Positions 57,033 to 64,000 of a DNA stretch of 64,000 bases are shown one piece after another (the first letter of the stretch is position 1; the number at the start of each line of letters is the position of its first letter). Under the pieces are notes generated by a model. It did not search any database. It had not been told where the DNA came from and was given only the letters and a program-made list of their open reading frames with translations. The position numbers were made by a program, and so were the translations under genes. The stretch spans positions 1 to 64,000 of the forward strand of contig JAJZFV010000043.1 in NCBI GenBank assembly GCA_021805205.1, given 5' to 3'. This stretch comes from Actinomycetes bacterium. Its GTDB lineage: Bacteria; Actinomycetota; Acidimicrobiia; Acidimicrobiales; Acidimicrobiaceae.

Positions 57033-57945
57033 TGATTGACCCCTCCAAAATCGCTTCGATTATCGCCATTCTGGAAAATATTGATATTTCGGTCTGTCTC
57101 CGAATCAATGAATTTTCACTGTCGATAAGAGGAGCATCAATCTCCATTCCCGGAAAAACTGGCCCTGGGTGCATGATAACTTGTTCACTGCCGATGTGAG
57201 TTGCACGTTCTTTTGTTAGTGAAAAATGGGAGCGATACTTATTGACTTCGAGAGCCTCCCCATGGGAAAGTCTCTCCCGCTGAACCCTTAGAAGGTAAAG
57301 TATGTCGTAGCGTTCTACTTCAAACGATGAATGGCGAGCAATACCAGGAAAGATATATCTGGGCATCATGTTGTCGGGGCCTACGAAAGAGACTTCAATA
57401 CCACACATAACTGCTAGTTGAGACAAGGATCGAGCAACGCGCGAGTGAAGTACATCGCCCACTATTGCCATTTGACGTCGCTTTAGAGCATCTATAGATC
57501 CGAATCGTTCAACCAACGTCGTAATGTCTAGAATCGCCTGCGTTGGATGCTCATGCTCACCGTCCCCAGCATTTATGGTTGGGACACCCGTCCACTCCTC
57601 AAAGAGTTGTGACAGGCCACTCTCTTTGGACCGAACCACGAAGAGGGACGGTTCATACGATGCAAGTGTCTCAGCGGTATCCTTGATCGATTCACCCTTT
57701 GCGAGCGAAGATCCGGTTATGTCAAAGTTGATCGCAGTCATACCCAAATGAGAAGAGGCGACTTCAAAAGAAACTTTCGTACGTGTTGAATTTTCGAAAA
57801 AAGCAAGGATCACATTTCGTCCAACAAATGACTTCGACGGGACTCCCCTGCTGAGCTCAAGGCCTCTGTCCACAAGCGCTACTAAATCTTCGAAACTCAA
57901 TTTGGTAGACGTATGTAGGCCAAGTCGCCGACCGCTTGAATTCAT
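57025..57945 (-). CDS. pyrB: aspartate carbamoyltransferase, catalytic subunit
   Basis: PyrB joins aspartate and carbamoyl phosphate, the committed step. STRTKVSFEVASSHLG near residue 52 binds carbamoyl phosphate, HEHPTQAILD near residue 130 and PGPVFPGMEID near residue 263 are conserved. No pyrI regulatory subunit gene is present, as expected in actinobacteria. It shares an ATGA overlap with pyrR. Confidence 0.96.
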   Translation of the reverse strand: MNSSGRRLGLHTSTKLSFEDLVALVDRGLELSRGVPSKSFVGRNVILAFFENSTRTKVSFEVASSHLGMTAINFDITGSSLAKGESIKDTAETLASYEPSLFVVRSKESGLSQLFEEWTGVPTINAGDGEHEHPTQAILDITTLVERFGSIDALKRRQMAIVGDVLHSRVARSLSQLAVMCGIEVSFVGPDNMMPRYIFPGIARHSSFEVERYDILYLLRVQRERLSHGEALEVNKYRSHFSLTKERATHIGSEQVIMHPGPVFPGMEIDAPLIDSENSLIRRQTEISIFSRMAIIEAILEGSIND

Positions 57946-58547
57946 CTATCCTCGCTTGCAGGCGCTGCTGATTCGCTTTCTTGAAAGATTCGAATTCCAT
58001 CGGAAGTAACTTCAACGTACTCCGACATGGCTGTAGGGAGGTTTTTACCTACAAAGTCGGGGCGTATAGGAACTTCACGATGACCACGGTCAACCATCAC
58101 CGCTAATTGAACCTTAGAAGCCCTCGCTCGAGAGAGAAGGGAGTCAAGAGCTGCACGGACAGTTCTTCCTGTGAATATGACGTCGTCCACTAGTATCACA
58201 GTCTTGCCCTCAGGAGAGACTGGAATCACGCTACGATCTTGACTCAGATCAATAACTAGATCGCGATCGAACTTCGTATCGTCCCGAAAATTGCTTACAT
58301 CTAAAACACCAGATGGAACTTCTAGCCCTTCAAGTGCTTCTATCCGCTTAGCAAGCGCCTTTGAGAACCACTCGCCCCCCCTCAATAAACCGAGAAGAAC
58401 GAGGTCATTGGCACCCCGATTACGTTCTAGAATCTCGTGAGCAATTCGCGTGACCGCTCGGTCAACATCGGCCTTGGAAAGGACTTCGGCCTTCAATGCG
58501 AGGCCTAACGTTCCACTAGGAACAAGCCTCAACTTATTAGATTGCAT
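57942..58547 (-). CDS. pyrR: PyrR, pyrimidine regulator / uracil phosphoribosyltransferase
   Basis: A 201-residue phosphoribosyltransferase-fold protein. VILVDDVIFTGRTVRAALD near residue 110 is the PRPP loop; DISNFRDD-like SNFRDDTKF and VDRGHREVPIRPDFVGKNLPT are PyrR hallmarks. PyrR senses UMP/UTP and controls pyr mRNA, by attenuation or by blocking translation in actinobacteria. The ATG at 58547 has GAGGGAG about 7 bases upstream; a GTG-side longer frame to 58568 lies in the leader. First gene of the operon. Confidence 0.94.
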   Translation of the reverse strand: MQSNKLRLVPSGTLGLALKAEVLSKADVDRAVTRIAHEILERNRGANDLVLLGLLRGGEWFSKALAKRIEALEGLEVPSGVLDVSNFRDDTKFDRDLVIDLSQDRSVIPVSPEGKTVILVDDVIFTGRTVRAALDSLLSRARASKVQLAVMVDRGHREVPIRPDFVGKNLPTAMSEYVEVTSDGIRIFQESESAAPASEDR

Positions 58548-58565
58548 ATCGTCTCCCTCACCGTA

Positions 58566-58621
58566 CACGTATCACCGTACGTGCTTTACGGGTAGTTTAG
58601 ATAAAGGCTAGTTTGAGTAAA
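58566..58621 (-). promoter_or_regulatory. pyr operon promoter and leader repeats
   Basis: On the minus strand TTTACT (58621-58616), 16 bases, TAAACT (58599-58594). The short leader carries CACGTA/TACGTG around TCACCG (58566-58583), and a direct repeat TCACCGTAC at 58558 and 58572 with a 14-base period. These could be the site where PyrR or another factor acts on DNA or RNA. A separate palindrome TTGACGTCAA lies at 58641-58650, upstream. Confidence 0.45.
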
Positions 58622-58682
58622 GGAACTTGGCTGCCAAATCTTGACGTCAACGTCACAAGCAAAACAGGAACGCTAACCAAAA

Positions 58683-60215
58683 ATGTCTGACCACCAGTTT
58701 TACTACAACCCAAATGCCAAGAAAAAGGAGGCTAAGGCCCACAGCGCCCCAAAGAAGAAAAACAGAGCACTTCGAAGGTCTGGATTCGGTGCCATTGCGG
58801 TAGTGGCAGTGGTAGCCTTAGTCGGTAGTAGCGCTTATGTCTACGCTCGCTCACGATTTAACTCAATAAAAAAAGTTTCAGTCGCGAACCTCGATACCCA
58901 GGTCAATAACCAACCTATCAACATACTCCTTGTCGGAAATAACTCGAGATCAATTCTAAATGGGAAACAAGCAAGCGCATTTGGAACGGGGGCACAGGTC
59001 GGTGGTGCACGTTCGGATGTAACGATGATCGCCCATCTCGATCCGAAGACAAAGAAAGTTACTCTGGTATCGATTCCACGTGACCTATTCCTACCAATAC
59101 CCGGATCAACCAAATCCAACCGTGTAGATGCCGCATTGAATCAGGGGCCTGGACGGTTAGTGGCAACAATTGAACAGGACCTAGGTATCCCAATTCAACA
59201 CTACGCCGAACTGAACTTCGACTCCTTCCAATCACTCGTCAACGCTCTCGGCGGATTGCATATGTACTTTCCCTACTACGTGAAGGACGCTCAAACCGGA
59301 CTAAACATAACCCAAAAAGGATGCCTCTATCTAAATGGAACCCAGGCCTTAGCTCTAGTTCGCTCCCGAGAGATGTACTATTCAGCCAATGGCGTCAACT
59401 ACACCCCAGATGGACTCGGAGACTTGTCGCGGATTCGAAGAGATCACGAATTTCTCAAAGTACTCGCATCCCAGGTAAAGGCAAAAGGCATATCAAATCC
59501 TCTTAAGCTGAACTCCCTACTGAGCGCAATCTTTCCCTACCTCTCTCTCGATTCAAGCTTCAGCTTCAATCAAGTCTTCGCTTTGGCGTCAACCTTCAGA
59601 AGCATTTCACCTTCCAACGTCGCTTCGGCTACGCTTCCAATCGCCTTCGCCAACAACTACACGTATCTAGGAGCACCATACGGCGACGTAGTATTCGCGG
59701 CTGAACCTCAAGATACGGCGGTAATCGACCAATATCTAGGTCTATCTATACCAAACATCGCTAGAAACTCCTTTACAGTGTCCGTCTTAAACGGTACCGG
59801 CATCTACAATCAAGCTACCGAAGTGGCAAATGGCCTAAGTACACTCGGCTATAACGTAACAAATACAGGAAACGCACCCGTCTACGGGAGCAACCTCGAG
59901 ACCATCGTGCGCTACCAACCAGGCAAATTGGCAGCGGCAGAAAGAGTAATGGCTGATCTTTCTGGACCTGTAGTTATGGGAATGGGCTCAATAACCACCG
60001 GAACGGACGTCCAGGTTATCACCGGAAATCAACTTACAGTTGCAACTCCATCGACCGCCAACAGTACATCAGCATCAGCGACAACCGCTCCCCAGAACAC
60101 AGTCGCAAATACGACCACGCCTGTAACCGCCCCCGTTACCTTGCCCGCCACACAATCTAATCAGAACTTGCAACCTTGGGATCCACGAGCCTGTCCAGCA
60201 CAACCGATTGGATAA
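58683..60215 (+). CDS. LytR-CpsA-Psr (LCP) family cell-wall glycopolymer ligase
   Basis: A 510-residue membrane-anchored enzyme that attaches glycopolymers to peptidoglycan. A Lys-rich cytoplasmic start is followed by one membrane segment (residues ~35-56). The LCP domain (about 75-300) has NILLVGNNSR, GGARSDVTMIAHLDP and VSIPRDLFLPIPG with the conserved Asp and Arg residues that bind the pyrophosphate lipid. LytR_C follows near residues 365-440 (VSVLNGTGIYNQATEVANGL). The tail is Thr/Ala/Pro-rich with two cysteines absent except one near the end. Divergent from pyrR. The start has a weak site. Confidence 0.92.
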   Translation: MSDHQFYYNPNAKKKEAKAHSAPKKKNRALRRSGFGAIAVVAVVALVGSSAYVYARSRFNSIKKVSVANLDTQVNNQPINILLVGNNSRSILNGKQASAFGTGAQVGGARSDVTMIAHLDPKTKKVTLVSIPRDLFLPIPGSTKSNRVDAALNQGPGRLVATIEQDLGIPIQHYAELNFDSFQSLVNALGGLHMYFPYYVKDAQTGLNITQKGCLYLNGTQALALVRSREMYYSANGVNYTPDGLGDLSRIRRDHEFLKVLASQVKAKGISNPLKLNSLLSAIFPYLSLDSSFSFNQVFALASTFRSISPSNVASATLPIAFANNYTYLGAPYGDVVFAAEPQDTAVIDQYLGLSIPNIARNSFTVSVLNGTGIYNQATEVANGLSTLGYNVTNTGNAPVYGSNLETIVRYQPGKLAAAERVMADLSGPVVMGMGSITTGTDVQVITGNQLTVATPSTANSTSASATTAPQNTVANTTTPVTAPVTLPATQSNQNLQPWDPRACPAQPIG

Positions 60216-60699
60216 GGCAAACAAGTACGTCAAAATACAGCACTCGAGACAAGACTTTAAAAACATATTTGCTGTCAGTGCTCATATCAAAACAAGCCAA
60301 CAGAGTACAACAACTCTGGAACAAAAGACCACAAATAGCCCCAAAAAGGCGATTAACCGATCAGACAATATGGGCGCAATATCACAAAAACCGGAGCATC
60401 CAGCAATAACCACGACACTCTTAGAGCGAGGCATCCCTAAGCAAAACTCTAGTGAACTTCTTGTAACTACTCATAAAACAACAACGATAATCTTTGAACC
60501 TAGGCAACCAAGACCGCGATATAGACATCAAAACAAAGACGACGCCATCATCCAAGATATCGCCACACAATAGATTTCGAAAAACCAAGTAGCAGATCGA
60601 TACTAACTACCAAAAAGGAATCAAACATCCTTCAATCATCGGGAAGGGAAAGCACGACCAAAACCAATGCACGACCTCAATACTCAATGCCGTTAAATA
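60216..60699. other. intergenic region, A-rich and T-poor on the plus strand
   Basis: About 480 bases after the LCP gene. The plus strand is rich in A and C and poor in T, unlike the neighbouring genes. A 121-codon TTG frame (60208-60573) results from this bias and shows no coding character. No gene is supported. Confidence 0.5.
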
Positions 60700-60730
60700 G
60701 AAAACGGCGGAGCAGTGCCCCGCCGTTTTC
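60700..60730. terminator. bidirectional intrinsic terminator
   Basis: GAAAACGGCGG and CCGCCGTTTTC form a perfect 11-bp stem with a 9-base loop, with the stem itself supplying the U-run on both strands. It ends the cytochrome oxidase operon (minus) and readthrough from the LCP gene (plus). Confidence 0.88.
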
Positions 60731-60740
60731 CTCTAACACT

Positions 60741-60863
60741 CTAGTTAAAGCGCTTACGCTGGAAGAAACCCCAGAACAAGAGCCCGATAAAAATTCCTAA
60801 TGGTACTACCATGGTCAAAACGCCACCGGCAGGAACATTCATAGGAAATACGCCTGCTAACAT
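60741..60863 (-). CDS. 40-residue membrane protein of the cytochrome oxidase operon
   Basis: A short frame MLAGVFPMNVPAGGVLTMVV, one hydrophobic segment (about residues 14-33), then a basic tail RKRFN. AAAGG lies 8 bases before the ATG. It begins 48 bases after the ctaE stop and ends 10 bases before the shared terminator, so it completes the operon. Its size and layout resemble small accessory subunits of heme-copper oxidases (CtaF- or CcoQ-like), but no specific family is recognised. Confidence 0.72.
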   Translation of the reverse strand: MLAGVFPMNVPAGGVLTMVVPLGIFIGLLFWGFFQRKRFN

Positions 60864-60911
60864 GATCAACCTTTCATAGCGCCGGAGGCCAAATGGCCCC
60901 CGAACGCATTG

Positions 60912-61559
60912 CTAAAGAACGTAGAAGAGTATGAAGAAAACCACCGAAGCGATTCCCATGAAAACCCAGTAATAACTGAAGCCCTCAAGATTCGCACGAA
61001 AATTTTCAGCCTGAGGAAGGTTTGAAAAACCAACCCCGCCTTCATCTACGAACAACTTAGCACTTCTAAAGCTACGGGCGATCAAAGTCTCCAACCAATA
61101 CATGGAAAGGATAATGATCAAAGCATACACAGGACCAAAGGCCGTGTAGACACCAGCGTAGCCAGAAGAACCAGGTTGGAAGTTCAAACGGGTCATCTCC
61201 CAGATCTGGAAACCAGCCGCAAAGAGACCACCAAGAAGAGCGGCCACATTAGCGACCTGCCAATCCAAAGTCGAACCCTTACGTAAACGCATGTTCCCAA
61301 ACTGATTCAGAATCGCACTTAGGAGAACTAAAGAAAGTATCAAAGCACCCATAAGAGTTGATGCTGTGATCCCGTGCGGATCCCACAAACCATGCGAGTT
61401 CAAAGAACGAAGATAGAAGTAAGCGAAGATGATTCCACCGAAGGCCGTAAGGCCAAGTGCAATCCCGATTCGCGAACCCCACCACAGCGAACCCAAAGCA
61501 GCCTCATGGTAGTGCTGCTCTTCATCCACTACTGGACGCGATTCCGTGATCTCACTCAT
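60912..61559 (-). CDS. ctaE: cytochrome c oxidase subunit III
   Basis: A 215-residue membrane protein with about five segments (for example IGIALGLTAFGGIIFAYFYL, WVFMGIASVVFFILFYVL). It belongs to the heme-copper oxidase subunit III family, which supports subunit I proton uptake. Glutamates lie in the segment WEMTRLNF. A 4-base overlap with ctaD (ATGA-type) couples translation. Identity beyond the family is based on context as the sequence is divergent. Confidence 0.88.
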   Translation of the reverse strand: MSEITESRPVVDEEQHYHEAALGSLWWGSRIGIALGLTAFGGIIFAYFYLRSLNSHGLWDPHGITASTLMGALILSLVLLSAILNQFGNMRLRKGSTLDWQVANVAALLGGLFAAGFQIWEMTRLNFQPGSSGYAGVYTAFGPVYALIIILSMYWLETLIARSFRSAKLFVDEGGVGFSNLPQAENFRANLEGFSYYWVFMGIASVVFFILFYVL

Positions 61560-63493
61560 CTAACGCTCTCCCTTGCTACATCCCTACCTGCATTAGCAAC
61601 CACGATGTCTGCCATTGGTAGAGCATCCGGATCTGCATACTCATAAGGACCGGCTACAACAACTGGGATAGTCTCGAAGTTGTAAGGAGGCGGTGGATAC
61701 GAGTCCACGTGCCACTCGAGGGACCTCGAGGACCATGGATCTCTGACGGACTTCTTGCGAGTAACCACAATCTGCCACATCCAGGTGACAACAAAGAAGG
61801 TCAACGATAGGCCTAGCACATAGCTAGAGATCGAAACCCAATCGTTGAGTGTTTGCAAACGCGCAGCGTACTCGAAAACACGTCGCGGCTGACCGAGAAG
61901 ACCAACGGCGAAGAGCGGTAGGAACGTGCTGTTGAAAGCGATAATCATCGACCAGAAGTGGATCTTGCCAAGCTTCTCGCTCAACTGATAACCAGTTACG
62001 AGAGGCGTGTAGTAGTAGATCGCACCAAAGAACGCGAAGATAACTCCACCCATGATGGTGTAGTGGAAGTGAGCCATAACGAAGAACGAACCGTGAACTG
62101 TTACGTTGATCGGTACGTCCGACACGTACACGCCTGTAACTCCACCAAAGAGGAAGTTGAAGTATACGCCCAACATAAAGAGCATTGGCACGGTCAAACG
62201 AATACGCGCACGCCAGAGAGTACCCATACCAACAAGGTAAATAAAACCAGTCGGGATAGAGATCAACTCTGTTGTAAGCATAAACAAAGGACGCATGTCA
62301 GGGTTCATACCGCTCTGGAACAAGTGGTGCTGCCATACGAAGAAGCTCAAAATAGCGAGCCCGATCATACCAGCGGCCGCCGTCTTGTAACCGAAGACCG
62401 GCTTACGCGCGAACACCGGAACTATTTCCGCGACCATTCCAAAGCCTGGGATTGCCAACAGATAAACCTCGGGGTGTCCGAAGAACCAGAAGAGATTCTC
62501 CCAGAGGAACGATGAACCTCCGTGGGCACCATACAGAAGCGAGGTTTGCGCGGTGCGGTCCAAAGTCAGTACGTACAAACCATCAATTAGCACTGGAACT
62601 GAAAGGATCATCGTGAACCCCAGGGAGACCATAGACCAACCCATGACGTTCAAGCGACCCCAAGTCATACCCGGAGCTCGGTAATTGATGATAGTAACGA
62701 CGATATTGGTACCCGCGCATATCATCGAAAGGCCCTGTAACCCAAATCCGAAGATATAACCGTCTTGGCCCACCCCCTGCTGAACGGAGAGAGGAGCATA
62801 GGAGGTCCAACCAGATTGAAAACCACCTTGCCACAGCGCCGACAAAAGGATGAAGTAGGAGATTGGAGTAAACCAGAAAGAAGCCGCCTCGAGACGAGGA
62901 AATGCAACTTTCTTGGAGCCAATCATCAACGGGATGACGTAGTTACCGAATGGTCCGAGAACCACCGAAGTCATCATCATCATCATCATGGTACCGTGCT
63001 CACCAACGATTTCGAGGTAAGTATCTGGACCCCAGATGTGGTGAGTTGGCGAAAGCAACTCAGTTCGAATCGCTAGAGCCAACAAACCGGCGGTGAAGAA
63101 GTAGACCAACATACCAAAGAGGTACTGCACACCAACGACCTTGTGGTCGGTGGTATAACGGAAGTACTTGCCCCAACCTGGCTCAGAGATGTGCTCCACA
63201 TTCTCCGGCTCAAATCCAAGCATCTTCTTCAAAGGATAATTCAGAGCGCCTAGGCCGGCGAACCAACCTACAACAGCGAACAAGTACCCGAGCACGATTG
63301 CAATGTCATTTTGACCGCTACCGACAACTTGCTGGTATCCGCCACCAATAGCGTTTCCAGCCCAGTGGCCGAATAGGAAGCCAAGTCCACCGCCAACCAT
63401 ACCAGTAATGATACTGGGCTGGAAGATGCTCGACTTGTGAGCTGCCGCCCCTGAAGACCCGCTTTTCGTTTCTTGCGAAAAGTCAATTGCCAT
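61556..63493 (-). CDS. ctaD: cytochrome c oxidase subunit I
   Basis: A 645-residue catalytic subunit with twelve or more segments that reduces oxygen to water. The motif HPEVYLLAIPGFG near residue 345 holds the CuB histidine and its cross-linked tyrosine; WQHHLFQSGM has two further CuB histidines; HFHYTIMGG near residue 480 holds the heme ligands. The N-terminal ~100 residues form an extra membrane extension (GGGLGFLFGHWAGNAIGG). It is followed by ctaE and preceded by ctaC. Confidence 0.96.
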   Translation of the reverse strand: MAIDFSQETKSGSSGAAAHKSSIFQPSIITGMVGGGLGFLFGHWAGNAIGGGYQQVVGSGQNDIAIVLGYLFAVVGWFAGLGALNYPLKKMLGFEPENVEHISEPGWGKYFRYTTDHKVVGVQYLFGMLVYFFTAGLLALAIRTELLSPTHHIWGPDTYLEIVGEHGTMMMMMMTSVVLGPFGNYVIPLMIGSKKVAFPRLEAASFWFTPISYFILLSALWQGGFQSGWTSYAPLSVQQGVGQDGYIFGFGLQGLSMICAGTNIVVTIINYRAPGMTWGRLNVMGWSMVSLGFTMILSVPVLIDGLYVLTLDRTAQTSLLYGAHGGSSFLWENLFWFFGHPEVYLLAIPGFGMVAEIVPVFARKPVFGYKTAAAGMIGLAILSFFVWQHHLFQSGMNPDMRPLFMLTTELISIPTGFIYLVGMGTLWRARIRLTVPMLFMLGVYFNFLFGGVTGVYVSDVPINVTVHGSFFVMAHFHYTIMGGVIFAFFGAIYYYTPLVTGYQLSEKLGKIHFWSMIIAFNSTFLPLFAVGLLGQPRRVFEYAARLQTLNDWVSISSYVLGLSLTFFVVTWMWQIVVTRKKSVRDPWSSRSLEWHVDSYPPPPYNFETIPVVVAGPYEYADPDALPMADIVVANAGRDVARESVR

Positions 63494-63543
63494 TAAGCAA
63501 ATCCTCCAAGGAAATTACCAAATAAAAATAAAAGGACATACAA

Positions 63544-64000
63544 CTACAGGTTTGCATTCGGATCGACGTTGGTGTTGTAATACCCACCACCGGCGCCGGA
63601 ATAGCTAGGAGTGTAGGTCAGCGAGTACTTCGGCAGAAGCTTCGTCACAGGAGCATTTTGCTGCTCCATGTTGGTTGCCCACTGCTCGAACTGCTGCTGG
63701 CTTACGACCTTACCGTAGTTGAACATTGCACCATGCCAGATTCCGCATAGCTCGTCACAACGCACGGTGAAGTTACCTGTTGCCAAGGTCTTAGTGAACG
63801 CTACGTTGTTGTAGTCAGGATTCGCGTCCGCCTTGACGCCAAGCTGATATGCCCAGAAGTCGTGGATTACGTCGAGACTCGTAACGTTGAATTGAATTTC
63901 GGTGTTCACTGGAAGTTCAATACCAGTGGTTTCCATTCCACCGAATTGAGGCCAGCGGTAGGTAAAGCGCCATTGCTGAGCAATTACCTGCACCTGTAGA
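63544..64000 (-). CDS. ctaC: cytochrome c oxidase subunit II (N-terminally cut by window edge)
   Basis: The last 152 or so residues of subunit II, which passes electrons from cytochrome c to subunit I. The CuA site is complete: SLDVIHDFW with its histidine and CDELCGIWHGAM with two Cys, Glu, His and Met. QVIAQQWRFTYRWP is the conserved segment after the membrane helices. The reading frame is open to the edge, so the start is outside. A C-terminal Tyr/Gly-rich tail follows the domain. It is 50 bases upstream of ctaD. Confidence 0.94.
   Translation of the reverse strand, partial: LQVQVIAQQWRFTYRWPQFGGMETTGIELPVNTEIQFNVTSLDVIHDFWAYQLGVKADANPDYNNVAFTKTLATGNFTVRCDELCGIWHGAMFNYGKVVSQQQFEQWATNMEQQNAPVTKLLPKYSLTYTPSYSGAGGGYYNTNVDPNANL

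Noticed and set aside
60208-60573. 121-codon TTG frame overlapping the LCP stop
   Set aside because: It follows from the low T content of the region, which removes stops; the residues (Thr, Asn, Gln, Lys) reflect the base bias.

Overview
The window looks like chromosome of an actinobacterium of the Acidimicrobiia type, perhaps near Acidithrix or Ferrimicrobium. The genus is inference. The evidence is a moderate GC content by eye, an actinobacterial integration host factor (mihF) beside gmk, a PriA that has lost its helicase motifs, secreted 'YWLVAADGGVFAYGD' repeats, and the gene order pyrR-B-C-carA-carB-pyrD-pyrF / mihF-gmk-rpoZ-coaBC-metK-priA / def-fmt-ribE-ribBA, all on the minus strand. 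Many starts are TTG or GTG with good Shine-Dalgarno sites, and two genes appear leaderless. I found no tRNA, rRNA, insertion sequence, prophage or CRISPR array.

Layout. 1-2669: 3' part of a hydrogenase-related membrane complex in which a HyfF-like proton pump subunit runs in frame into a HyfG/NuoD-like large subunit without nickel-ligand cysteines. 2670-4800: a gene-poor stretch and a two-gene secreted protein operon. 4852-9857: hisG, then a DUF1641 protein with a molybdenum formate dehydrogenase, and divergent mogA. 9903-11474: ribD and convergent ribH. 11707-14630: a TetR regulator divergent from an MMPL exporter. 14805-27398: a large galactoside cluster with galK, galT, an unlisted 54-residue gene, a DeoR regulator, GH42 beta-galactosidase, two ABC permeases and a binding lipoprotein, then divergent alpha-galactosidase, aldose 1-epimerase and galE. 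It imports galactosides, hydrolyses them and feeds galactose into the Leloir pathway; no transporter ATPase is encoded here. 27733-32845: aldehyde dehydrogenase, small membrane protein, peroxiredoxin-like protein, HAD hydrolase and aldo/keto reductase, separated by hairpins.

32930-33883 is about 950 bases without a convincing gene but with a strong orphan terminator. 33884-37301 carries ribBA, ribE, fmt, a small ORF with an in-frame amber stop, and def. 37506-41725 is an accessory block: an SCO6745-like protein, an ECF sigma/anti-sigma pair and a secreted beta-propeller/tandem-repeat protein. 41761-47686 is conserved housekeeping (priA, metK, coaBC, rpoZ, gmk, mihF). 47808-49199 is an unusual helical repeat protein. 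49399-58547 is the pyrimidine operon, with overlapping starts and stops from pyrR to carA. 58683-60215 is an LCP-family cell-wall ligase. 60741-64000 is a cytochrome c oxidase operon (ctaC partial, ctaD, ctaE) followed by a 40-residue membrane peptide gene.

The best leads are the fused, cysteine-free hydrogenase-like protein with an internal ribosome-binding site, three very short genes (upstream of galT, downstream of ctaE, between def and fmt), and the repeat protein beside mihF.
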